64,000 nt of DNA from Saccharomonospora xinjiangensis XJ-54 (GTDB lineage: Bacteria > Actinomycetota > Actinomycetes > Mycobacteriales > Pseudonocardiaceae), in the NCBI RefSeq assembly GCF_000258175.1, contig NZ_JH636049.1, positions 3,945,482 through 4,009,481 of the forward strand, written 5' to 3'. A program made the translations under genes and the position numbers. A model generated the notes under the pieces. That model made no database searches. It saw nothing but the letters and a program-made list of their open reading frames with translations, and was not told where the DNA came from. Shown here piece after piece: positions 22,912 to 31,573 of this stretch (the stretch's first letter is position 1; each line of letters begins with the position of its first letter).

Positions 22912-23121
22912 GGGGAGAAAGGAAGAAGCCCCCGGTGCGACTCCCGACCGTCGTCAGCCGTTCGGGCCCGGGGCGGACCTGTTCCCGGGAGCACTGGGGG
23001 CCGGTGGCTGCCTGGTATTCACCGGCAGACACACGTGTCAACTGGGTGGCCCGTGTGTGCTGTCAGCGGACAGCCACCTCACGAGTCCTGTAGCTATTCA
23101 CCGTTGGACCACCTCCTTTCC
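22912..23121 (-). promoter_or_regulatory. pyrD leader: peptide ORF, competing hairpins and terminator-like stem
   Basis: Read on the minus strand in the 351-nt gap between nei2 and pyrD. A strong AAAGGAGGTGG (23119-23109) precedes a 12-codon ORF (23101-23063). Its last codons can form GCTGTC-CGCT-GACAGC (a local hairpin over the stop codon) or pair GGTGGCTG with CAGCCACC further downstream. Between them lies an ACACACG/CGTGTGT stem. A GC-rich stem (CCCCGG with CCGGGG, inner CCCGA with TCGGG; 22973-22930) followed by CTTCTTCCTTTCT looks like a terminator about 95 nt before pyrD. Ribosome position on the peptide would choose between structures. Regulation is inferred; the signal is unknown. Confidence 0.6.
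23063..23101 (-). CDS. Leader peptide of pyrD, 12 aa
   Basis: GTG 23101 to TGA 23063 encodes MNSYRTREVAVR. The ribosome binding site is nearly a perfect match to the 16S tail, unusually strong for this genome and for such a short frame, which supports translation. The end of the ORF is itself half of an RNA hairpin. I recall similar short ORFs ending TREVAVR in other actinomycete leaders, but I cannot confirm which genes they precede. Confidence 0.6.
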   Translation of the reverse strand: MNSYRTREVAVR

Positions 23122-23188
23122 CGTGTACCAGCCACGCTAGGCGAGTCGCGGCCGAGGCGGCAACGAATTTTCCCGCCGGCGACCGGCG

Positions 23189-23989
23189 TCACGCCGGTGC
23201 GGGACCCGGCTGGCAACGGGGGCAGAACCACGTCGGCCGCGCTCTCGTTCCCACTCCCTGATCGGCGATGCGAACTCTCCCGCCGCACCGCAGACACCCG
23301 TGGCGGGTCCGTTCGTACACCCAGCTGCGGCGGCCCCGGACGTCCATGCCGGTGGTGGTGCGCCGCGAGCGGTGGGCGTTGGCCGACAGCAGCCGCCTGG
23401 CGATTTTCACGGTGCGTTCGGCGTCCACCTCGGCAACCGGCGTCCACGGTGAGACGCCGAGCAGGAAGCAGATCTCGGTCTTGTAGACGTTGCCGATGCC
23501 CGCCATCACCCGCTGGTCCAGCAGCGCCTCACCGATCTCGGCGTCCGGCCGCTGACGCAGTCTTTCGACCGCGGTGGCCGCGTGACCGGGCCCCCACTCC
23601 GGGTCGAGGAGGTCGGGACCGAGGTGGCCGACGAACCGTGACTCCTGCTCCGTGGGCACGACGGCGAGGTCGTGCACGCGGAAGCCGACCACCTCGGCGC
23701 TTCGGTTGCCGAGGATCACGCGTGCGTGATGGCCGGGTGAGGACCACCGCTGTCCCGGTGTGAAGACCCGCCACGAGCCGTCCATCTTCAGATGGCTGTG
23801 CAGGCTCGTACCGTCGGAGAACCGCAGGAACAGATGTTTGCCGACGGTGCGGACGGCCACCACGTCGAGTCCGGTGAGATCGAGCGTGGCGAGTGCGGGG
23901 TGCCGGAAGTCGGTGCGGGTGAGGGTGCGGCCGACCAGCGCGGCACGAAGCCGCTCGCCGGTGTGAAGGACGGTGTCACCCTCGGGCAC
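23189..23989 (-). CDS. nei2: DNA glycosylase / AP lyase, Fpg-Nei family
   Basis: A 266-aa base-excision-repair enzyme. After the initiator the protein reads PEGDTVLHTGERLRAALVG; Pro2-Glu3 are the catalytic residues of Nei-type (endonuclease VIII) enzymes. The beta-clamp lysine lies in HSHLKMDGSW, the helix-two-turn-helix includes GEALLDQRVMAGIGNVYKTEI, and the zinc finger is CLRC...CPRC at the C-terminus. GTG 23989 is fixed by the need for the free N-terminal proline; the longer frame to 24055 is not credible. It follows the parA-like gene by seven nt and is probably co-transcribed. Confidence 0.93.
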   Translation of the reverse strand: MPEGDTVLHTGERLRAALVGRTLTRTDFRHPALATLDLTGLDVVAVRTVGKHLFLRFSDGTSLHSHLKMDGSWRVFTPGQRWSSPGHHARVILGNRSAEVVGFRVHDLAVVPTEQESRFVGHLGPDLLDPEWGPGHAATAVERLRQRPDAEIGEALLDQRVMAGIGNVYKTEICFLLGVSPWTPVAEVDAERTVKIARRLLSANAHRSRRTTTGMDVRGRRSWVYERTRHGCLRCGGRVRIADQGVGTRARPTWFCPRCQPGPAPA

Positions 23990-23996
23990 GGTCTGC

Positions 23997-24926
23997 TCAG
24001 CCCGTCTCGCGCCCTGCGTACGGACGGCCAGGGGGCAGGCGGCGGGGAGGGCCACCGCGAGGCGGTGCAGGCGGTGGCGGTGCAGGTGACGGAGGAGATG
24101 GCGGTGCGGTACCGGATTCGTCGTCGCCGAGCCTGTGCCGCCCCGCGCGATTGGAACGCAGGATCTTGGCCAGCACCATGTTGAACGTCAGTGCGATTTC
24201 CTGTGCGGCGGGCGAGTTCCACTCGTGGATGGGCGAGCAGGCGCCCTGAGCCTGCTGGACCACGAGCCGGTCGGGGATCGCGGTCGGCATCACGAGCCTG
24301 CCGAACGACTCCCGCAGTTCCTGGACGCGGTACTCATGCTCGTATGACCGGCTGCGGAGCCGGTTGACCACGACACCGGCGGGTCGCAGCCTCGGGTTGT
24401 GCTCGGCGCGGATGCTGTCGATGGCCTCCAGTGCTCGCTGCGCGCCGGCCACCGCGTACATGGTGGGTTCGGTGACGAGCAGAGCGCTGTCGGCAGCGAT
24501 CAGCGCCGACCGCGTGAGCCTGCCGAGAGACGGTGGGCAGTCGAGGACGACGAGTTCGTAGGGCTCACCCCGCGGGTACCGGTGCAGCTCGTCGAGCGCG
24601 AGGGCGAGGTTGTCCATGCGGTGGGCGTGCGGGCCAGGTTCGTTGAGCAGTTCCAGCTCCTCCGAACCGACGAGCACATCGACGAGATCGCTCCAGCCAC
24701 TCGCCGCGATCGCTTTCGTCAGCACTCCGAGCCGGGGAGCCTCCAGCACGTCCGCGAGCGTGGCATCGGTGAGTGGCGGATCGAGTGTCGCGGTGGCGTT
24801 GCCCTGCGGGTCGAGGTCCGCCACCAGCGTCCGGGTTCCTCTGCGGAGCGCTGCCGAGGCGACACCGAGAGCGACCGTCGTCTTGCCGACGCCACCCTTG
24901 AGGCTCAGTACGGCGACCGTGTGCAC
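23997..24926 (-). CDS. ParA/MinD-family ATPase
   Basis: A 309-aa deviant-Walker ATPase with SLKGGVGKTTVALG (Walker A, about 8-21), VADLDPQGNAT (A') and LVVLDCPPSLGRLTRSAL (Walker B). The last 50 residues are Pro/Gly-rich and disordered. No ParB or parS-like partner is adjacent, so it is an orphan whose cargo is unknown. GTG 24926 lies seven nt after a -10 box TACGCT (plus AGCGTA 24934-24939), so the mRNA is leaderless. It is divergent from the methyltransferase and upstream of nei2. Confidence 0.9.
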   Translation of the reverse strand: MHTVAVLSLKGGVGKTTVALGVASAALRRGTRTLVADLDPQGNATATLDPPLTDATLADVLEAPRLGVLTKAIAASGWSDLVDVLVGSEELELLNEPGPHAHRMDNLALALDELHRYPRGEPYELVVLDCPPSLGRLTRSALIAADSALLVTEPTMYAVAGAQRALEAIDSIRAEHNPRLRPAGVVVNRLRSRSYEHEYRVQELRESFGRLVMPTAIPDRLVVQQAQGACSPIHEWNSPAAQEIALTFNMVLAKILRSNRAGRHRLGDDESGTAPPSPPSPAPPPPAPPRGGPPRRLPPGRPYAGRETG

Positions 24927-24994
24927 GCTTGCGAGCGTAGCCGGGGACGGTCACCGTGAGAACGCGCGAGGTGTCCCAACTACTCTTGGGGGCC

Positions 24995-25747
24995 ATGCGA
25001 GCGGAGACTTCGGCCGGGCACGGGTCGGCAGCGGTGCGGAAGGTGTTGGAGGCCGAGGTTCGCGCCGCGCGGGCCAGGGGCTCCGAGGAACCTGTTGTGG
25101 TGGACGTCGGCGGCGGCAGCGGGGTCTGGGCGGTGCCGTTCGCGGCTTCGGGCTGCCGGGTGACAGTGGTGGAACCGAATCTCGACGCGCTCGCGACGCT
25201 CCAGCGGCGTGCGGCGGAGGACGGTGTCTCCGACCGGATCACGGTGGTGGCCGACGACTCGGAAGCATTGGCACAGCATGTGCGGCCCGGGTCTGCCGAC
25301 CTTGTGCTCGCGCATTCGCTGCTGGAGGTAGTTGACGATCCACGGCGGACCATGGCGGCCATCGTCGAGGCCGTGGCGGGTGGAGGTGCGGTGTCGGTAC
25401 TGGTGGCGAACCGGCACGCCGCCGTGCTGCACAGGGCGTTGACGGGAAGGCTGGCCGAGGCGAGGGAACTGCTGTCCGAGCCCGGCGGTGTGTGCGGCGA
25501 CACGGAGACGGTTCAGCGCAGGTACGACGCCGACACACTGACCGAACTCCTGGTGGAGGCCGGTCTTTCGGTGGAGCAGGTGCAGGGTGACGGCGTCGTC
25601 GCGGAGGTTGTCTCCCCGCAGGGAACGCGGACAGACACGGCCGCATGGGAGCGGGAGCTCGCGGAGTTCGAGGCGCTTGCCGGGGTCACCAGGCCCCTGC
25701 GGGACATCGCCACCCGGCTGCACGCATTGGCGCGCAAACCGTCCTGA
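24995..25747 (+). CDS. Class I SAM-dependent methyltransferase
   Basis: A 250-aa Rossmann methyltransferase. Motif I is VVVDVGGGSGVWAVPFA, motif II acidic residue VTVVEPN, then ITVVADDSEAL and DLVLAHSLLEVVDDP. The tail has QRRYDADTLTELLVEAGL, resembling SmtA/CmoM-type enzymes; the substrate is unknown. ATG 24995 is chosen because TACTCT (24981-24986) ends eight nt before it, fitting a leaderless mRNA. A GTG at 24956 would start upstream of that promoter. It is followed after 52 nt by dinB. Confidence 0.88.
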   Translation: MRAETSAGHGSAAVRKVLEAEVRAARARGSEEPVVVDVGGGSGVWAVPFAASGCRVTVVEPNLDALATLQRRAAEDGVSDRITVVADDSEALAQHVRPGSADLVLAHSLLEVVDDPRRTMAAIVEAVAGGGAVSVLVANRHAAVLHRALTGRLAEARELLSEPGGVCGDTETVQRRYDADTLTELLVEAGLSVEQVQGDGVVAEVVSPQGTRTDTAAWERELAEFEALAGVTRPLRDIATRLHALARKPS

Positions 25748-25799
25748 CACCCGAGGGCACGACGAAAACGTCGGTGCCGCGACGTAGGCTCGGCCCGTC

Positions 25800-27047
25800 A
25801 TGGGACGGAACACGGCACTGCCCGAGGGATTCGAACGGTTCCGGGTCACCGGCTCGGCGGGGCCCGACGACACCGGTTGCCACGTGCTGCACATCGACAT
25901 GGACGCGTTCTTCGCCGCCGTCGAGCTGCGGACAAGGCCGGAGCTGGCCGACCGTCCCGTCGTGGTCGCCGGCGCGGGTCCCCGTTCGGTGGTGCTGTCG
26001 GCGAACTACCCAGCCCGGCGGTTCGGTGTCTCCTCGGCAATGCCGGTGGCGGCGGCACGCAAGTTGTGCCCGCACGCGGTGTATCTGCCGCCGACCCGCG
26101 GCCTCTACGGCGAGGTGTCGCGGGGCGTCATGGCCATCTTCGGTGAGTACACACCCCTGGTGGAGCCGTTGAGTCTCGACGAGGCGTTTCTCGACGTCCG
26201 GGGTGCGCTGCGCAGGCTGGGGGCCACACCCTCGGAGATCGGCAGGCGGATCAGAGCCAGGGTGGAGGCCGAGCACGGAGTCACCTGTTCCGTCGGCGTG
26301 GCCGGGGTGAAGTTCGTGGCGAAGCTGGCCTCGGGCATAGCGAAGCCGGACGGCATGGTGGTGGTTCCCGTGTCGGAGACGACGGCGTTCCTGCGGCCAC
26401 TGCCGGTGTCGGCGCTGTGGGGTGTCGGGCCGAAAAGCGCGGAGGTGTTGCGGGGACACGGCCTGCGGACAATCGCCGACATCGCGGCAACGCCGCTCGA
26501 TCGTCTGCGCCGCTGGGTGGGCGTGGCGTCGGCCGAGCACCTGCACGCGCTGGCGCACGGCCGCGACGAGCGGGCCGTTGTGCCCGACACGGAGGAGAAG
26601 TCCCTCGGCGCGGAGCGCACGTTCGACACCGATCTTGCCGACCGTTACGAGCAGGAGCGGCAGCTGCTTCACCTCGCGGAGAAGGTGGCCTCGACACTGC
26701 GTGGCCGGGGCCTGCGGGGCAGAACCGTGTCGATCAAGGTGCGGTTCTCGGATTTCCGCACCATCACCAGGGCGAGGACGCTTCCGTCGGCCACCGACGT
26801 GGCCAGAACCGTTCACGCCACAGCGGTTGCCCTGCTCGCCGAGACAGGGACCACTGCCGCCGTGCGCTTGCTCGGCGTTCGTGTCGAAGGGCTCGCCGGA
26901 TCAGGTGACGCCGAGCAGCTCAGCCTCGACGATGCCTTTCCCAGATCGCGTTGGCGGGACGCCGAGATCGCGGCCGACGTCGCACGGTCGAAGTTCGGGG
27001 CCGCCGCCGTGCGCCCCGCGTCTCTGATCGAGCGTGACGCGCAGTGA
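25800..27047 (+). CDS. dinB: DNA polymerase IV (Y family)
   Basis: A 415-aa translesion polymerase. Catalytic motifs are HIDMDAFFAAVELR (first Asp), PLSLDEAFLDV (Asp-Glu pair) and VAGVKFVAKLASGIAKPDGMVVV. A helix-hairpin-helix (SALWGVGPKSAEVLRGHGL) and a little-finger domain follow. The C-terminus lacks a clear QLxLF clamp-binding motif; EQLSLDDAF near residue 375 (AEQLSLDD) may serve. TAGGCT (25785-25790) ends nine nt before ATG 25800, suggesting a leaderless or very short leader. No SOS box was recognised. Confidence 0.94.
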   Translation: MGRNTALPEGFERFRVTGSAGPDDTGCHVLHIDMDAFFAAVELRTRPELADRPVVVAGAGPRSVVLSANYPARRFGVSSAMPVAAARKLCPHAVYLPPTRGLYGEVSRGVMAIFGEYTPLVEPLSLDEAFLDVRGALRRLGATPSEIGRRIRARVEAEHGVTCSVGVAGVKFVAKLASGIAKPDGMVVVPVSETTAFLRPLPVSALWGVGPKSAEVLRGHGLRTIADIAATPLDRLRRWVGVASAEHLHALAHGRDERAVVPDTEEKSLGAERTFDTDLADRYEQERQLLHLAEKVASTLRGRGLRGRTVSIKVRFSDFRTITRARTLPSATDVARTVHATAVALLAETGTTAAVRLLGVRVEGLAGSGDAEQLSLDDAFPRSRWRDAEIAADVARSKFGAAAVRPASLIERDAQ

Positions 27048-27165
27048 GCGCGAACCCGGTGAGCTGCCCCGAACAGCGGTGTTTCGCCGCAGCCGACGGC
27101 GTGGAGAAGGGCTGATGGTGGACGCTCTGGGCCGTTCGTGGTCAAAAGCGCGGCGCTTGGGGGGA

Positions 27166-27230
27166 GATCGGGTAGTCCTGCGAGCGCGCGACTCGTATCC
27201 TGGTGTTGACACCCCGATCGGGGGTAGTCC
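27166..27230 (+). promoter_or_regulatory. Promoter region of the DUF3040 gene with a direct repeat
   Basis: In the 254-nt gap after dinB, GATCGGGTAGTCC (27166-27178) and GATCGGGGGTAGTCC (27216-27230) repeat about 50 bp apart. Between them are a -10-like TATCCT (27196-27201) and a -35-like TTGACA (27206-27211). The second repeat includes the perfect 12-bp palindrome CCCCGATCGGGG (27212-27223). The repeats may be regulator sites for the downstream gene; no factor is known to me. Confidence 0.35.
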
Positions 27231-27301
27231 GGATCGACGTCCATGCGCGGTTCCGGTGCCCGCAAGGGGTCGCCAGACAACGCTGTGCCGGAGGAGGAAA
27301 G

Positions 27302-27712
27302 ATGCCACTCTCCGAGCATGAGCAGCGGCTGCTCGATCAGATCGAGCGCGAGCTCTATGCCGAGGACCCCAAGTTCGCTTCCGCCGTGCGCGGAACAAAG
27401 ATGCGCCGTCCCACACGCCGTCGTCGGCTACAGGGCGCGGCGCTGTTCGTCGTCGGTGTCGCCATGCTCGTGCTCGGTGTGGCAGGGTCCGCGCCGTTCC
27501 TCCGCATCGCCGAGGTCCCGTGGGTGAGTGTGCTCGGGTTCCTCGTGATGTTCGGTGGTGTGCTCATGGCCGTGACCGCCATTGGAGCGTCGGGTGAGGC
27601 CGACGAGTCCCCTGGGCGGCAGGGCGGGAAGGGTCGAAGCGGATCGTCGGCCAAGAACAGCTTTACCCAGCGCATGGAGGATCGTTTCCGGCAGCGCTTC
27701 GAGGACCGCTGA
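27302..27712 (+). CDS. DUF3040 membrane protein
   Basis: A 136-aa protein that begins MPLSEHEQRLLDQIERELYAEDPKFAS, the diagnostic opening of DUF3040. Two membrane spans follow (about 42-62 and 73-92), then a Gly/Ser-rich basic tail ending FTQRMEDRFRQRFEDR. ATG 27302 is fixed by GGAGGAGGAAAG directly upstream. DUF3040 proteins are restricted to actinobacteria and their function is unknown; they lie near the dcw region in several genera. It converges on the transglutaminase gene. Confidence 0.92.
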   Translation: MPLSEHEQRLLDQIERELYAEDPKFASAVRGTKMRRPTRRRRLQGAALFVVGVAMLVLGVAGSAPFLRIAEVPWVSVLGFLVMFGGVLMAVTAIGASGEADESPGRQGGKGRSGSSAKNSFTQRMEDRFRQRFEDR

Positions 27713-27717
27713 CAGCG

Positions 27718-27769
27718 CCGTTCGGTCGTGCCGCGTCAACGTGAGCGTGTTCGCCGCACGACCGAACGG
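27718..27769. terminator. Bidirectional hairpin between DUF3040 and the transglutaminase gene
   Basis: A perfect 14-bp inverted repeat, CCGTTCGGTCGTGC (27718-27731) and GCACGACCGAACGG (27756-27769), with a 24-nt loop. It starts five nt after the DUF3040 stop and includes the last codons of the converging transglutaminase gene, so it can serve both strands. Confidence 0.7.
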
Positions 27770-30300
27770 GGCAGCAGCCGTCCCTTCCAGGACAGCGGCT
27801 CCGCCCTGTCGAGCGCGCCGAGCACCCCGAGGAAAGCCCGAGCGAACCCGGCGGCATCCCGGTCGCTCCTCTCACGCGCCGATCCGTACCATGACTGCTC
27901 CATCATGGTCACGAGCACGCGGAGATCCTGCTTACCTCGATCGTCCAGCCGGTGCTTCCTGGCGATCTTCTGTGCGGCCAGCCGCACTGTGTCGCTGCTG
28001 GTGATGTCCAGGTTCCGGTCGCCACATTCCTGCCGGAGTTCGCGCCATGCCGCATCGGCGGCGGCCACGTCGCTGCCGTGTTCCACAATGTTGAGCCTGC
28101 GGTGACGCTGCGCCTGCCTTACGACGGCAGGCGCCAGTAGCAGTCCCGCGCAAACCAGCAACGCGAGCGCCACGGCCCAGTGCACCCACCACCCGAGTAG
28201 TACGGCGGCGAGCGAGCCGAGACCGGCGGCCTCGAGGGGCAGCCACGCCGCCCGGCCCGCCGGTGTCGTGCTTCCTGAGGGGCGACTCCTGCGCGCGGAG
28301 ACGACCGCGAATACCGCCACGGTGACCGCTGCCGCCGCGAGGATCGCGGCGATCAGCAGGAGCCAGGTGTCACGGTCGGAGAGCGAGCCGTCCTGCGGCT
28401 GCTGTGCGGCCACGTCGCCCGGTTTCTGCTGGTCCCGCGTCGGTTCCGACTGGTCGGGCGAGTCGTTCGGCCGGGTGCTCGGCACCTCGTCGCCGTTCGC
28501 GGTGTCACCGCCCTGGTCCGGCTCCTCTGTGAGGTAGGGCGGCAGGTAGCCACGACCGTCGGCGAGGGGTGTCGGATCGAAACCGACCCAGCCGTGCTCG
28601 CCGAAATAGACTTCCACCCAGGCGTGTGCGTCCCGAGAGGTGATGGTCCGAACGTCGCCGTCTGGGGTTCCGCCGGTGAATCCGATGGCGACCCGTGCGG
28701 GAATGTCGAGCGAGCGCAACATCACCGCCATGGCCGAGGCGTACTGTTCGCAGTAGCCCCGCTTGCCCTGAAGGACGAAGTCGGCCAGCGCGTCGCCGTC
28801 CGCCGCGGGTGCGGTCCTCGTGTCGTAGACGAATCCGTTCTCGACGTCGAAGTACTCCCAGATCGCGTGCACCTTGTCGAAGGTCGTCTCGGATGACGCC
28901 GCCAGCCTTTCCGCGAGGCGGGCGACCCTCTGATCGACGTAAGAAACCTGGGTGTAGACGTCGTCGATCTCGGTGGGATCCGGTTCGACGCCGCGGAGGT
29001 CCGCCTTCGTCGGTTCCGTCAGCGCGGCGGTCTCCACGTAGGGGCCCGGGGTCTGCCTGCGCTCGCGGAACACCGAGCCGCTGGTGCGGTCGTAGTACCA
29101 GCCCTCGGACACCCCTTCCAGCGCACGAGGGGAGCCGTAGACGGGAAGCCACACGTCGTTCCAGTGCACCGGCTCGATGGTGATCCGGCGGTCGGGCGCA
29201 GACCCGTCGTCGCCGTGGCCGGACGGCAGCGGGCCGTTCGCGGGGACACCGGCGGGAATGGGTCCTTCGGCGAGTCCCCACCCCTCGTTGGGCCGGTAGG
29301 TGTCCAGCGTGAAGGCGCGCAGCAGCCTCGGTTCGTCGAGCCCGCTGACGCGGAAGAGCGGCACGTCCTCACCCTGGTCGAGCATCCCGCGCAGCGAGGT
29401 GAACGGGTTGACGCCGAGACCGCCGAGCACGATCCGCTCGCCCTTGCTTCCGGGGAGGCTGCCCTCGGTGCCGATTCCGGTGATCGCCGTTCCCGTGACG
29501 AGGCCGGCTGCGAGCGCGCCCGCCACCACGGCCACCGGCGTGGGGCGTGCGGCTGCGGGCACACCGCCCGAGAGTGCCGGCCTGTTCCGCCACCGGTTGT
29601 GGCGGTGGCTGCCGTCCACCGCGAGCAGGATCGCGAAGGCCGTGGCGCCGAGAACGAACGTCCACCACGGCAGCAGGTTGTCGGCGAGCGCGGAGGGCAC
29701 GGCGTAGACGCATAGCAGGACCAGGCCGGCGGCGGCTGGTGCGGTGGCAGCCACGACGAGAGTGTCCACCACGATCGCGACGAGACCGATGGCGATCGTG
29801 GCCAGGCACAGGATGGGAGCGGTGGCCTCCACCGGAGGGACACCGGTTCGGATGGTTCCGAACGCGGCGGTCAGCACCTCGTCGAGTTCGGCGAAGGCGG
29901 CTGGACCCGGGATGATCGCCAGGATGCCGCTGTTCGTGAAGGAACCGGTGATCAGGAACAGCAGGACGACGGCCTGGCCCAGCCCGACGAGCGGTGTGGG
30001 AACCCGCAGGGCACGGAGGGCGAGCCCGGTGAACGCCACGAGCAGTGCGGCAACGGCGACGAAGGCCAGCCAAACGCCGCCTCGGACGACGCCGGTGAGA
30101 GAGGTGGCGGCGCTGATGGTCGCGAACATCGCCGCGGCCGGGGCCACCAGCGTGCTCGCGGCAGGCGGCGTCCTTGGCCCGGGGTCCGGCTTCCGGCGGG
30201 CGTGGCGAGGTGCCGAGGGCGCTGCGGCCTGCGAGGCCGCCGAGGCCGCCGAGGACATCGTGGGCGGAGAAGGAGGAGAGGACGGAGAAGACGCTGTCAC
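27736..30300 (-). CDS. Membrane transglutaminase-like protein (TgpA family)
   Basis: An 854-aa protein. After a Ser/Pro/Ala-rich start come six or more membrane spans (about 60-270), a large extracellular part, a transglutaminase core, another span and a cytoplasmic DUF4129-like C-terminus. The papain-like triad is visible in GKRGYCEQYASAMAVML (Cys), RDAHAWVEVYF (His) and WVGFDPTP (Asp). GTG 30300 overlaps the stop of the DUF58 gene (GTGA). MoxR-DUF58-TgpA is a conserved set believed to work together at the envelope; the substrate is unknown. Confidence 0.92.
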   Translation of the reverse strand: MTASSPSSPPSPPTMSSAASAASQAAAPSAPRHARRKPDPGPRTPPAASTLVAPAAAMFATISAATSLTGVVRGGVWLAFVAVAALLVAFTGLALRALRVPTPLVGLGQAVVLLFLITGSFTNSGILAIIPGPAAFAELDEVLTAAFGTIRTGVPPVEATAPILCLATIAIGLVAIVVDTLVVAATAPAAAGLVLLCVYAVPSALADNLLPWWTFVLGATAFAILLAVDGSHRHNRWRNRPALSGGVPAAARPTPVAVVAGALAAGLVTGTAITGIGTEGSLPGSKGERIVLGGLGVNPFTSLRGMLDQGEDVPLFRVSGLDEPRLLRAFTLDTYRPNEGWGLAEGPIPAGVPANGPLPSGHGDDGSAPDRRITIEPVHWNDVWLPVYGSPRALEGVSEGWYYDRTSGSVFRERRQTPGPYVETAALTEPTKADLRGVEPDPTEIDDVYTQVSYVDQRVARLAERLAASSETTFDKVHAIWEYFDVENGFVYDTRTAPAADGDALADFVLQGKRGYCEQYASAMAVMLRSLDIPARVAIGFTGGTPDGDVRTITSRDAHAWVEVYFGEHGWVGFDPTPLADGRGYLPPYLTEEPDQGGDTANGDEVPSTRPNDSPDQSEPTRDQQKPGDVAAQQPQDGSLSDRDTWLLLIAAILAAAAVTVAVFAVVSARRSRPSGSTTPAGRAAWLPLEAAGLGSLAAVLLGWWVHWAVALALLVCAGLLLAPAVVRQAQRHRRLNIVEHGSDVAAADAAWRELRQECGDRNLDITSSDTVRLAAQKIARKHRLDDRGKQDLRVLVTMMEQSWYGSARERSDRDAAGFARAFLGVLGALDRAEPLSWKGRLLPRSVVRRTRSR

Positions 30301-31568
30301 GAGCCACCGCCGATCAAAGACGCTCCCGGCGCCGTCGTCCGGCACAACTCCGTCCACACCTCCGGCACCGACCGGCCTCCCTTCACCACGACGACGCCCC
30401 ACCCCGCAGCACGCAGCAGCGCGGCGGTGTCGGCGACGGCGAGGTCACCATCGCCCGTCCCTTCGGCCGAGGCCCAGGCCGTGGTGTCGAGCAACACGGC
30501 GTAGCTGCGCGTGCCACGGGCGCGGTGGCGGGTCAGCTCGTGGATCGACTCGGTTCCCACGGTGCCGAGCACCGCGATCAGTTCCTGGCCCTGTCCGGGG
30601 TCGGAGCCCAGCACGATGTCGCGTTCGTGCGCAGGCTGCACGGCGGCCAACGCGTCGAGCACGGCCCCGGCGTGCCCCGGCCCCGCCTGTTCCGGTGTGC
30701 CGGCGAGGAGCCTGCCGTGCTCGGTGACCAGCCGCACCCGCTGTCCCGTCCTGTTCAGGTGGACGCACACGCTGGCGGCGAACTCGACAGCCCACTCGAG
30801 GCTGGAATGCATTCCGGAACCACGGTGGGCCGACGCCCTGTGATCGAGGAGCACGGTGGTGCCGCCGTGCCACGGGCGCTCCTCGACACGCACCATGATC
30901 TCGTCGCGCCGGGCGGTGGAGCGCCAGTGCACCTTGCGCAGGTCGTCACCCCGGCGATACTGGCGTACGACGACGTCCGTCTCGCCCTGGCCCGCGTGCA
31001 GGCGGATGCTGCTGTCGTCGCCCGAGCCGAGTCCCGCGCCCCTCGGCAGGCCCCACAGCGTCGTGACGCGCGGGACCACGATCAGCCGCGAGTGGGCCAC
31101 GAGGTCGCGCTCGAACTCGCACAGCCCGAACGGATCGGTGATCGTGGCCCGGAGCGGCCCGATCCGGTGGACTCCACGGAGCGTGGGTTGCAGCGTGTAG
31201 CGCAACGGCACGGGACGCTGGTGCGGAAGGCGTTCCACGACGAAGCGGGGGCGCGCTCCCAGCGTGTAGGGCAGGCCGTCCTCCAGCAGTACCTCGCCGG
31301 CGGGCATGCGCCCGGTACGCCAGATGTCGAGTCGCACCTCGCCGTGCCCGCCGACGGGAATACGTTCGGTCGGCAGTGAACGGGACGCGGAGATCGTCAT
31401 GCGGGAGGCCGAGACCAGCAGCACCACGCAGAGGGGGAGAGCGAGCACGAACACCGCGACCCTGAGCAGGTCGCGCTCGTTGAGGACGACGGCACACACT
31501 CCCGCGGCGATGCCGGCGGCGAGCAGGCACCGGCCCCGGGTGGTGAGGCCGGACAACGAGCGGAACAC
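30297..31568 (-). CDS. DUF58 domain protein
   Basis: A 423-aa protein with two N-terminal membrane spans (about 12-55) and a C-terminal von Willebrand-like DUF58 region. KVHWRSTARRDEIMVRVEERPW is the conserved core, and VLLDHRASAH may provide part of a metal site. GTG 31568 begins five nt after the moxR stop with no clear ribosome binding site, so translation is probably coupled. Such proteins are partners or clients of MoxR ATPases. Confidence 0.9.
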   Translation of the reverse strand: MFRSLSGLTTRGRCLLAAGIAAGVCAVVLNERDLLRVAVFVLALPLCVVLLVSASRMTISASRSLPTERIPVGGHGEVRLDIWRTGRMPAGEVLLEDGLPYTLGARPRFVVERLPHQRPVPLRYTLQPTLRGVHRIGPLRATITDPFGLCEFERDLVAHSRLIVVPRVTTLWGLPRGAGLGSGDDSSIRLHAGQGETDVVVRQYRRGDDLRKVHWRSTARRDEIMVRVEERPWHGGTTVLLDHRASAHRGSGMHSSLEWAVEFAASVCVHLNRTGQRVRLVTEHGRLLAGTPEQAGPGHAGAVLDALAAVQPAHERDIVLGSDPGQGQELIAVLGTVGTESIHELTRHRARGTRSYAVLLDTTAWASAEGTGDGDLAVADTAALLRAAGWGVVVVKGGRSVPEVWTELCRTTAPGASLIGGGS

Positions 31569-31573
31569 GGGCG

